From an uncultured Phascolarctobacterium sp. (GTDB lineage: Bacteria > Bacillota > Negativicutes > Acidaminococcales > Acidaminococcaceae), in NCBI GenBank assembly GCA_946002345.1, contig CAMFZA010000127.1, forward strand, positions 1 to 5,501: a stretch of 5,501 bases of DNA, read 5' to 3'. Positions 1 through 5,315 of the stretch are shown piece after piece. The notes below the pieces were generated by a model, which saw only the letters and a list, made by a program, of their open reading frames with translations, did not search any database and was not told the origin of the DNA. The position numbers and the translations under genes were made by a program. Within the stretch, counting starts at the first letter, position 1. Each line of letters begins with the position of its first letter.

Positions 1-405
1 CCCCACCAGCCGCGGAGTGCGCTTAGTCAGTGCTGCAAGCGTAGCAGTGAGCAGCTCGTAAAGCTCGCCCCCCGGCTCACGATCCTCGGTAAGCACCGCA
101 GTCAGCTCCGCCGCCACAGCGCCGTAGGCCATCTGCTGCATATCAAGGCTCTTGGGCAGGCGGACTAACTCGCAGCTACGTAGCTTATCCACCTTCTGTC
201 CCTGCTGTACCTCAATGTTCAGGCAGGCAAAGGGCTGCAACAGCCGCCCCTGCACATTCTTCACATAACGAGCTCCATAGGCGATAAAGCGCAGCTTGCC
301 ATGGTTTTTCGTAAAGCAGACCACATATTTATCAGCCGTCTGGTAATTTTTCACATGGAGCACCAGCGCTTCGTCCTGCAAATGCTCCCTTTCGTTCTCA
401 CTCAT
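1..405 (-). CDS. recO: RecO, DNA repair/recombination mediator, N-terminal part (runs off the left edge)
   Basis: RecO works with RecF/RecR in the cytoplasm to load RecA on single-stranded DNA coated with SSB. The frame is open from the ATG at 405 to base 1 with no stop: 135 codons, roughly half of a typical RecO of about 240-260 residues, so the C-terminal zinc/helical part lies outside the window. The translation matches the RecO N-terminal OB-fold: ALVLHVKNYQTADKYVV near residues 13-29, then KNHGKLRFIAYGARYVKN (about 33-50) and the strand LQPFACLNIEVQQGQ (about 55-69), followed by the start of the helical region. The start is supported by GAAGGAAG about 8 nt upstream. The start overlaps the end of the CNNM gene by 8 nt (its TGA is at 400-398), suggesting translational coupling. 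Family recognised by reading, not by a search. Confidence 0.9.
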   Translation of the reverse strand, partial: MSENEREHLQDEALVLHVKNYQTADKYVVCFTKNHGKLRFIAYGARYVKNVQGRLLQPFACLNIEVQQGQKVDKLRSCELVRLPKSLDMQQMAYGAVAAELTAVLTEDREPGGELYELLTATLAALTKRTPRLVG

Positions 406-1720
406 GAGCTTCTTCCTTCGGCTGAAGCTTGCTCTTCAAAGGCACAGCGCTTAAACGCAGCACTCTAAAACCATCAACCTCCAGCACCTTAAAGCAATAA
501 TCGTCCACCACTACAGGGTCACCAATCTCGGGCTTGCGACCTAAAAGGCCAAAAATGTAGCCACCAATGGTATCCTCTTCAGCCTCTTCAAACTCAATGC
601 CCAAAATCTCCGTAATTTCGTCCAGCAAAACCATGCCGTCAAATTCATAAGCACCATTTTCCAAGGCCACCACCTCGTCCGGCTCCTGGGCCTCGTGCTC
701 ATCCTGAATCTCGCCCACAATTTCCTCAACCAAATCCTCCATGGTTATTAGGCCCGCCGTGCCACCATATTCATCGGCCACCAGCACCATTTGCACATGG
801 CGCTGCTGCATCAGGGGCAGGGCCTTAGAAATGGGCATGGCCTCGGGTATAACCACCAAGGGGCGCATCAGTCGACGTAAATCAAAGGACTCTACACCAT
901 CACGAATAGCCAGCAGGTCACGCACATGAATAGTGCCGATCACATGGTCCTTATCCTCGTCGCACAGGGGGTAACGCGTGTGCCGGCTGCTGCGAATCGT
1001 AGCCAAATTTTCTGCCAGAGTATCATCAGTAAACAGGCATACCATGTCCTGGCGAGGCACCATCACCTCCCGTGCCACCCTATCAGCAAAATCAAATACA
1101 TTATCAATCATGCTGCTTTCAATATGGTCAATTTCGCCCTCCTGCTCGCTGGCGCTGACAATGCGGCGCAACTCATCCTCGCTGCGGGCAATATCCTCCA
1201 CAGGCTTGGCAATATGCAGCAAATTTTGCATAGCCTGGGAAGCCTTACTGGACACAAGCACCACAGGATAAAACAGATAGTGAAAAAAGATTACCGGATA
1301 CACAGTGCTCATGGCAGCTCGCTCCACATTGCTTTCTGCCATGGCCCGCGGCACCAGCTCACCCCACACCACATGCAGCAAAATAACGAAAACAATGCTC
1401 ACAGCCCAGGCCAAAACCATATCCAAGGCAGCATGAGCATGGAGCAGCTCCGCAAAAAACCGTCCGCCCAATATGCCCAAAAGCACAGTGGAGGCTGTAA
1501 TCCCCAGCTGCACCGCACTCACATAGGTCTCCTGCTTCGCAAGCACCTTCAAGGCCAAGCTGGCCCCACCTTCGCCCAGCTCAGCCAGCTCCTCCAGCTT
1601 TGCTTTACGGGAACGTACCAAACCATATTCAGCCACAACAAAGAAACCATTCAAAAAAACCATCAGTAATATTAATAACAGCTGTACAATACTACTAAGG
1701 GTAGGGTCATCCGCGTTAAT
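398..1720 (-). CDS. CNNM/CBS-pair/CorC_HlyC family membrane protein (probable Mg2+/cation transporter)
   Basis: HlyC/CorC-type integral membrane protein; relatives are linked to Mg2+ (or Co2+) efflux and resistance, so the substrate is inferred. Counting from the first ATG at 1663 (421 aa): DUF21/CNNM membrane domain about 1-150 with NGFFVVAEYGLVRSRKAKLEEL (5-26), VQLGIT (51-56) and HVVWGELVPRAMAE (97-110; many relatives have PK rather than PR); linker helix with EGEIDHIESSMIDNVFDF; CBS pair about 198-320 with REVMVPRQDM and ADEYGGTAGLITMEDLVEEI; CorC_HlyC domain about 335-405. The ATG at 1663 sits inside the first membrane helix and has no Shine-Dalgarno sequence. The open frame continues upstream with INADDPTLSSIVQLLLILL, completing that helix. 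No ATG/GTG/TTG exists between the in-frame TGA at 1726-1724 and 1663, but an ATT at 1720-1718 lies 9 nt after AAGGAG; I chose it (440 aa). A one-base error is the alternative. Its end overlaps recO. Confidence 0.88.
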   Translation of the reverse strand: MNADDPTLSSIVQLLLILLMVFLNGFFVVAEYGLVRSRKAKLEELAELGEGGASLALKVLAKQETYVSAVQLGITASTVLLGILGGRFFAELLHAHAALDMVLAWAVSIVFVILLHVVWGELVPRAMAESNVERAAMSTVYPVIFFHYLFYPVVLVSSKASQAMQNLLHIAKPVEDIARSEDELRRIVSASEQEGEIDHIESSMIDNVFDFADRVAREVMVPRQDMVCLFTDDTLAENLATIRSSRHTRYPLCDEDKDHVIGTIHVRDLLAIRDGVESFDLRRLMRPLVVIPEAMPISKALPLMQQRHVQMVLVADEYGGTAGLITMEDLVEEIVGEIQDEHEAQEPDEVVALENGAYEFDGMVLLDEITEILGIEFEEAEEDTIGGYIFGLLGRKPEIGDPVVVDDYCFKVLEVDGFRVLRLSAVPLKSKLQPKEEAHE

Positions 1721-1726
1721 AAGTCA

Positions 1727-2629
1727 TCACTCCTTATAACCAAACTGACGCAGAGATTTATCCTGATTGCGCCAGTCAGCCTTTACTTTAACCCATAGGT
1801 CCAAATATACTTTGCAATATAAAAGCTTTTCTAAATCAGCACGGGCCTGATGCCCAATCTTTTTCAGCAAGCTGCCCTTCGCACCGATGATAATACCCTT
1901 TTGGGAATCTCGCTCCACAAAAATAGTGGCGCGAATATAAATGGTTTCGTCGTCACGCTCCTTGAACTCCTCCACCTCTACAGCGATAGCGTGGGGCACC
2001 TCGTCCCGGGTCAGGCGCAAAACCTTTTCACGAATCATTTCGGCAGCAATCACCCGCTCTGGCTGGTCCGTAATCATATCATCAGGATAATAGGCAGGTC
2101 CCTCCGGCAGATGCTTGGTAATTTCCTGCACCAGTCCCGGAAACTCCCCGTCAGTGAGCGCAGAAACAGGAACGATTGCCGCAAAATTATACTGCTTGCT
2201 ATAATCCTCCATGATTTTGAACAGCTTGGACTTGTCTTGCAGCTTATCAATCTTGTTGCACACTAAAATCACCGGAGTCTTCACCTTGCGCAGCAGTCCC
2301 AAAATGTATTCCTCGCCAGCGCCGCGCTTTTCGGTAACATCCACAATAAAGAGGATTACATCCACCTCCTGCAGGGTACCCTCTGCTGTGCGCACCATGT
2401 ACTCACCCAGCTTATGCTGGGGCTTGTGGATGCCCGGCGTATCCAAAAACATAATCTGCGCATTATCCGTATTCATGATGCACATAATACGGTTGCGGGT
2501 AGTTTGAGGTCTGTCGCTCATAATAGCGATTTTTTCGCCAATCAGGCTATTGGTCAGGGTGGATTTGCCCACATTGGGACGGCCCACCATGGCTACAAAG
2601 CCTGCATAATGCTTTGGTTCTTGCTTCAT
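1727..2629 (-). CDS. era: GTPase Era (30S ribosome assembly, 16S rRNA 3'-end binding)
   Basis: Era is a cytoplasmic/membrane-associated GTPase that binds the 3' end of 16S rRNA and helps 30S maturation. The 300 aa product has the usual family length. GTPase motifs: G1 GRPNVGKS at 16-23, switch I region RPQTTRN at 40-46, G3 DTPG at 63-66, G4 NKID at 125-128, G5 SA at 156-157. The C-terminal KH domain includes IGAKG at 248-252, the GxxG-type RNA-binding loop, and ends with VKVKADWRNQ about 10-15 residues from the C-terminus, typical of Era. The ATG is preceded by AGGAGAAGAAT (6-nt spacing). It starts 15 nt after the cdd stop and ends 6 nt before the proposed start of the CNNM gene, so it is firmly within the operon. 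No missing motif seen. Confidence 0.98.
   Translation of the reverse strand: MKQEPKHYAGFVAMVGRPNVGKSTLTNSLIGEKIAIMSDRPQTTRNRIMCIMNTDNAQIMFLDTPGIHKPQHKLGEYMVRTAEGTLQEVDVILFIVDVTEKRGAGEEYILGLLRKVKTPVILVCNKIDKLQDKSKLFKIMEDYSKQYNFAAIVPVSALTDGEFPGLVQEITKHLPEGPAYYPDDMITDQPERVIAAEMIREKVLRLTRDEVPHAIAVEVEEFKERDDETIYIRATIFVERDSQKGIIIGAKGSLLKKIGHQARADLEKLLYCKVYLDLWVKVKADWRNQDKSLRQFGYKE
1730..1735 (-). promoter_or_regulatory. Ribosome binding site for the CNNM gene, inside the era 3' end
   Basis: AAGGAG is formed by the last two sense codons of era, just before its TGA. It is 9 nt upstream of the ATT at 1720, good spacing. It is only 2 nt from the ATG at 1727, which opens a frame that stops after three codons (ATG ACT TAT TAA). 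This is the only SD-like sequence in reach of the CNNM gene, so it decides where the start should be. Confidence 0.55.
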
Positions 2630-2644
2630 ATTCTTCTCCTACAA

Positions 2645-3052
2645 TTATAAATCAAAGCCATAGGGCAACAGCTCCTCCAGCGTACAAATCTTAATTGCGC
2701 CAGCCATATTGCCCAATAAAATCGTCTTTATGTTAAACTCCCTCATCACCTGGCGGCAGGCACCGCAGGGAGAAACGGGCTTTTCCGTATCCGCCACCAC
2801 ACAGATGGCCTCCAAATTGCGCTCACCGGCACACACAGCCGCAAAAATAGCATTGCGCTCGCCGCAGCAGCAAAGCCCGTAGGAAGCGTTTTCTACATTA
2901 CAGCCGCCGTAAATTCTCCCCTCGGCAGTACGCACCGCGGCCCCCACTGCAAAATGAGAATAGGGAGAATAGGAGTTCTGCCGTGCCACCACAGCTGCTG
3001 CGTAAAGCATCTGCAAATCTGGAGACAGGGCTGCTAAATGAGTATCCTGCAT
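2645..3052 (-). CDS. cdd: Cytidine deaminase (zinc-dependent, short homotetrameric type)
   Basis: Deaminates cytidine and deoxycytidine to uridine and deoxyuridine in pyrimidine salvage. The 135 aa length fits the short tetrameric class. Residues visible: substrate region YSPYSHFAVGAA (28-39), NVEN at 52-55, the zinc/catalytic motif CGE at 63-65 (C63 ligand, E65 general acid/base; the commoner CAE is CGE here, which the family pattern allows), and PCGAC at 95-99 giving zinc ligands C96 and C99. Three consecutive cysteines (61-63) precede the catalytic Glu, so C63 is the assigned ligand by spacing to E65. The ATG is 7 nt after GGAGG within AAGGAGGTG, a nine-base match to the 16S anti-SD, which overlaps the ybeY stop (TAAGGAGG). 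In many Bacillota dgkA lies between ybeY and cdd; here the two are only 12 nt apart. Confidence 0.97.
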   Translation of the reverse strand: MQDTHLAALSPDLQMLYAAAVVARQNSYSPYSHFAVGAAVRTAEGRIYGGCNVENASYGLCCCGERNAIFAAVCAGERNLEAICVVADTEKPVSPCGACRQVMREFNIKTILLGNMAGAIKICTLEELLPYGFDL

Positions 3053-3064
3053 GGATGCACCTCC

Positions 3065-3571
3065 TTAGTGTTCACCTGTAGGATGATCAAAATATTCTTC
3101 GGACAAATTAATGGCTCGTAAAGCCTCTTCTTCCTTGGCCCGCATTTCGGCCTTGTCCTCCTCGGTCATATGGTCATAGCCCAAAAGGTGGAACATGCCA
3201 TGCACCGCCAGATAGGTCATTTCCCGCTCCAGACCATGCCCATATTCCTCGGCCTGTCGCAGGGCAGTTTCTGCGGAAATAATGATATCGCCGTAAAGAT
3301 GCTCCTCCGGTCCACCAATCAGCTCCGGCTCGTCACTATCCTCTGCCTCCTCGTCTAGAGCAAAGCTCAGTACATCCGTAGGCTTGTCCATACCGCGATA
3401 GTCACGATTTAGCGCGTGGATTTCTTCATCATCCACAATAGTCACATCCACCTCGGCGTCCTCCTCCAAGGCGTTCAGCTGTGCCACAGCCTGTAGTCCC
3501 TGCTGCAGACGCTCCAGGACGGAGTCAGCAAGCTCTATTTTAGCTTGGTCATTCTCAAGATTTATAATCAT
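3065..3571 (-). CDS. ybeY: YbeY, metal-dependent endoribonuclease / rRNA maturation factor
   Basis: YbeY is a zinc-binding endoribonuclease needed for 16S rRNA 3'-end processing and late 70S quality control. The 168 aa product has the usual length. The signature HGMFHLLGYDH places the three metal ligands at H124, H128 and H134. The conserved NRDYRGMDKPTDVLSFAL block is at 55-72 (R59 of the family) and GDIIIS at 94-99. An acidic insert-like stretch (DEEAEDSDEPELIGGPEE, about 73-90) separates these blocks, as in many relatives. The ATG is preceded by GGAGG (3583-3579) at 7-nt spacing. Upstream is a 191-nt gap filled by a palindromic tandem array and a hairpin directly touching the SD, instead of the pgpH/yqfF gene usual in Bacillota. 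The stop codon overlaps the cdd SD. Confidence 0.97.
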   Translation of the reverse strand: MIINLENDQAKIELADSVLERLQQGLQAVAQLNALEEDAEVDVTIVDDEEIHALNRDYRGMDKPTDVLSFALDEEAEDSDEPELIGGPEEHLYGDIIISAETALRQAEEYGHGLEREMTYLAVHGMFHLLGYDHMTEEDKAEMRAKEEEALRAINLSEEYFDHPTGEH

Positions 3572-3578
3572 GTAAACC

Positions 3579-3583
3579 CCTCC
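3579..3583 (-). promoter_or_regulatory. ybeY ribosome binding site, adjoining a hairpin
   Basis: GGAGG, 7 nt before the ybeY ATG. Its upstream edge (3583) touches the foot of the hairpin at 3584-3598. The repeat units further upstream each carry CCTCC on the transcribed strand, which could pair with this site. Control of translation by such pairing is inference. Confidence 0.65.
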
Positions 3584-3598
3584 ACCACCTACGGTGGT
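3584..3598 (-). other. Short inverted repeat (hairpin) abutting the ybeY SD
   Basis: On the minus strand ACCACC, loop GTA, then GGTGGT: a perfect 6-bp stem with 3-nt loop. Its ACCACC arm is the end of the neighbouring repeat unit (GGTGGT on the plus strand starts each unit), so the hairpin may be an inverted remnant of the array. There is no following T-run, so it is not an intrinsic terminator. Confidence 0.55.
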
Positions 3599-3757
3599 CC
3601 CCCTCCCCTTTAAAGGGGAGGCAAAAATTGTTATGAATGGTGGTCCCCCCTTTAAAGGGGAGGCAAAAATTGTTATGAATGGTGGTCCCCCCTTGAAGGG
3701 GAGGCAAAAATTGTTATGAATGATGGTCCCCCTTGAAGGGGAGGCAAAAATTGCTAT
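3593..3757. repeat. Four imperfect tandem copies of a 40-46 bp palindromic unit between phoH and ybeY
   Basis: Read on the plus strand, units begin at 3593, 3639, 3681 and 3722 (lengths 46, 42, 41 and a decayed last copy of about 36-40). Each runs GGTGGT (GATGGT in the fourth), a C-run, TTTAAA or TTGAA, GGGGAGGC, AAAAATTG and, in the first three, TTATGAAT. The first unit holds a perfect 20-bp palindrome (3602-3621). The second keeps 14 bp (CCCCTTTAAAGGGG). Units three and four have CCCCTTGAAGGGG, which still pairs. Spacing between the GGGGAGG cores is 42, 41 and 40 bp. Units 1-2 and 3-4 share centre sequences, suggesting stepwise duplication. There are no unique spacers, so it is not CRISPR. 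No T-run follows the stems, so terminator activity is unlikely. No open frame of note crosses it. It looks like a REP- or MITE-derived minisatellite, with copies expected elsewhere in the genome. Confidence 0.93.
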
Positions 3758-3762
3758 ATTAG

Positions 3763-4725
3763 TTATGCATTACGCTTTTCAAATGCTTCATAGGCCTTGA
3801 TAATGCTGCCCACTATTTCGTGGCGCACCACATCGTGCTGGCTGAATTTTATCACACCGATCCCCGGCACATTACTCAAAATCTTGGCCGCATCCTTGAG
3901 GCCGCTAATCTTGCCGCCTGGCAAATCTATTTGGGTAATATCGCCAGTAATCACCATCTTACTGCCAAAGCCAAAGCGCGTCAAAAACATCTTCATCTGC
4001 TCCGGCGTGGTATTTTGGGCCTCATCCAGAATAATAAAAGCATCATTCAGGGTACGACCACGCATATACGCCAAGGGTGCTACCTCGATGGTACCCTTAG
4101 TAATGTATTTTTGGAAGGTTTCCGCCCCAAGCATATCGTACAAGCCATCGTAGAGTGGACGCAAATAGGGGTCCACCTTGTCCTGCATATCGCCGGGCAA
4201 GAAGCCCAGCTTCTCCCCTGCCTCCACGGCAGGACGGGTGAGGATGATGCGTTCCACCTCTTTTTTCTTCAGCGCCGCCACTGCCAGGGCCACCGCTAAA
4301 TAGGTTTTGCCAGTGCCTGCAGGACCAATACCCAGGGTGATGAAATTTTTGCGAATGGTCTCCACATACTGCCATTGCCCCAGTGTCTTAGCCTTTACCT
4401 GCCGCCCACGGTTATTGACGATAATCGTGTCCGCATACATGCGATGCAGGCTGTCCAGCTTGCCCTCCTTCACCATGAAAATGCTGTAGCGCACATCATG
4501 GGTAGTCAGGGGCAAGCCTTGACGATACAAAAACAGAAGTTCCTGCAAGAGCAGCTGCAGCTGCTGACACTGCTCCTCGGGCCCGCTCACGGTAATGCTA
4601 TTACCTCGCGCCACAAGGGTACAATCAAAGGCACTGCGCACAATCCGCAAAAACTCGTCATTGCGGCCGCAAATGCCCACCATTTCCTGTTGGTCAAACG
4701 TTTGTAATTCAACGTTAGTAGCCAA
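3763..4725 (-). CDS. PhoH family P-loop ATPase (PhoH/PhoL, YqfE type)
   Basis: Cytoplasmic PhoH-like ATPase; the family resembles the helicase domain of superfamily 1 and is often linked with ybeY in RNA metabolism, though the exact role is not settled. The 320 aa product matches usual length. N-terminal about 1-65 is a KH-like region (VGICGRNDEFLRIVRSAF, then VSGPEEQ). The ATPase core has Walker A GPAGTGKT at 134-141, TRPAVEAGEKLGFLPGD at 163-179, Walker B ILDEAQ at 232-237 and a TGD motif at 260-262, ending with the family-typical SQHDVVRHEIVGSIIKAYE (295-313). The start is TTG, supported by AGGAGG at 4738-4733 with 7-nt spacing and by full N-terminal length. It follows the PPIase stop by 17 nt. 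Downstream, the usual pgpH/yqfF is missing and a repeat array sits in its place. Confidence 0.96.
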   Translation of the reverse strand: MATNVELQTFDQQEMVGICGRNDEFLRIVRSAFDCTLVARGNSITVSGPEEQCQQLQLLLQELLFLYRQGLPLTTHDVRYSIFMVKEGKLDSLHRMYADTIIVNNRGRQVKAKTLGQWQYVETIRKNFITLGIGPAGTGKTYLAVALAVAALKKKEVERIILTRPAVEAGEKLGFLPGDMQDKVDPYLRPLYDGLYDMLGAETFQKYITKGTIEVAPLAYMRGRTLNDAFIILDEAQNTTPEQMKMFLTRFGFGSKMVITGDITQIDLPGGKISGLKDAAKILSNVPGIGVIKFSQHDVVRHEIVGSIIKAYEAFEKRNA

Positions 4726-4732
4726 ATTGGTT

Positions 4733-4738
4733 CCTCCT
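4733..4738 (-). promoter_or_regulatory. phoH ribosome binding site fixing a TTG start
   Basis: AGGAGG, 7 nt before TTG at 4725-4723. It lies straight after the stop of the upstream PPIase gene, inside the string TAATTGTAGGAG that is repeated exactly at the cdd-era junction (2647-2636). The spacing makes the TTG the clear start. Confidence 0.8.
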
Positions 4739-4742
4739 ACAA

Positions 4743-5300
4743 TTATCTATTTTCAATGGTTATTTTTTTAATCACAACCGGCTTCACCGGCTTATCCATG
4801 GGGCCGGTCTTTACCTTGCCAATTTTATAAACCACATCCATGCCCTTGGTTACCTTGCCAAACACAGCATGCTTGCCATTGAGCCAGCTGCACTCACGCA
4901 GGGTAATAAAGAACTGGCTACCACCTGTATTAGGACCTGCATTAGCCATGGAAAGCACGCCCGGGCCATCATGCAACAGCTTGCTGGAAAATTCATCCTT
5001 AATCTTGTAACCCGGACCACCAGTGCCGTCTCCCTTGGGGCAACCACCCTGAATCATAAAATTATCAATCACGCGATGGAAGGTCAGGCCATCATAATAG
5101 CCCTTTTTCGCCAGCTTAATAAAATTCTCGCTGGTCTTCGGCGCATAATCGGTGGCCAGCTTCACCTCAAAGTCACCCATATTAGTCTGAAAAACAGCTG
5201 TGGCAGGCTCTGCCTTCACAGGCTGCTCCTTCTCCTGTCCGCAAGCGGTCAAACCCGCCATACAGAGCAATAATAAACATAGAACTAGTATTTTTTTCAT
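4743..5300 (-). CDS. Cyclophilin-type peptidyl-prolyl cis-trans isomerase, predicted lipoprotein
   Basis: Catalyses cis-trans isomerisation of X-Pro bonds; here probably anchored on the outer face of the cytoplasmic membrane to assist folding of exported proteins. With the ATG at 5300 the product is 185 aa. The N-terminus MKK, a leucine-rich core and LTAC (17-20) form a type II signal peptide with lipid-modified C20, followed by a short charged linker (to about 34). The single cyclophilin domain then shows [13 protein letters not shown] (R76, F81, Q84), [16 protein letters not shown] (F130 region) and [12 protein letters not shown] (L140 where human CypA has Trp, H144), matching the small bacterial class. 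An ATG five codons earlier (5315) is less likely: GGAGGG at 5313-5308 lies 7 nt before the 5300 ATG, while the earlier one has AAGG only 1 nt away. It is the first visible gene of the row, 17 nt before phoH. The placement of a PPIase here is not typical of this operon. Confidence 0.95.
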   Translation of the reverse strand: MKKILVLCLLLLCMAGLTACGQEKEQPVKAEPATAVFQTNMGDFEVKLATDYAPKTSENFIKLAKKGYYDGLTFHRVIDNFMIQGGCPKGDGTGGPGYKIKDEFSSKLLHDGPGVLSMANAGPNTGGSQFFITLRECSWLNGKHAVFGKVTKGMDVVYKIGKVKTGPMDKPVKPVVIKKITIENR

Positions 5301-5307
5301 AATTTTA

Positions 5308-5313
5308 CCCTCC
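5308..5313 (-). promoter_or_regulatory. Ribosome binding site selecting the PPIase start at 5300
   Basis: GGAGGG with a 7-nt spacer to the ATG at 5300. It overlaps the alternative ATG at 5315-5313, which makes that upstream codon an unlikely start and leaves a standard MKK signal-peptide N-terminus. Confidence 0.75.
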
Positions 5314-5315
5314 AT

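Noticed and set aside
926..1669. Long plus-strand open frame of 247 codons opposite the CNNM gene, and further antisense frames opposite era, ybeY, phoH and the PPIase
   Set aside because: They lie wholly antisense to clear conserved genes, have low-complexity His/Gln/Leu-rich translations, show no known domain, and follow from codon use of the real genes.
3593..3757. CRISPR array
   Set aside because: The whole unit is repeated end to end with no unique spacers, and no cas gene is present in the window.
3593..3757. Intrinsic terminator between phoH and ybeY
   Set aside because: Stems are GC-rich but no T-run follows them on either strand; on the minus strand the TTTTT comes before each stem, not after it.
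4097..4375. Minus-strand 92-codon frame inside phoH
   Set aside because: It is an out-of-frame shadow of the PhoH ATPase core, with no SD or recognisable domain.
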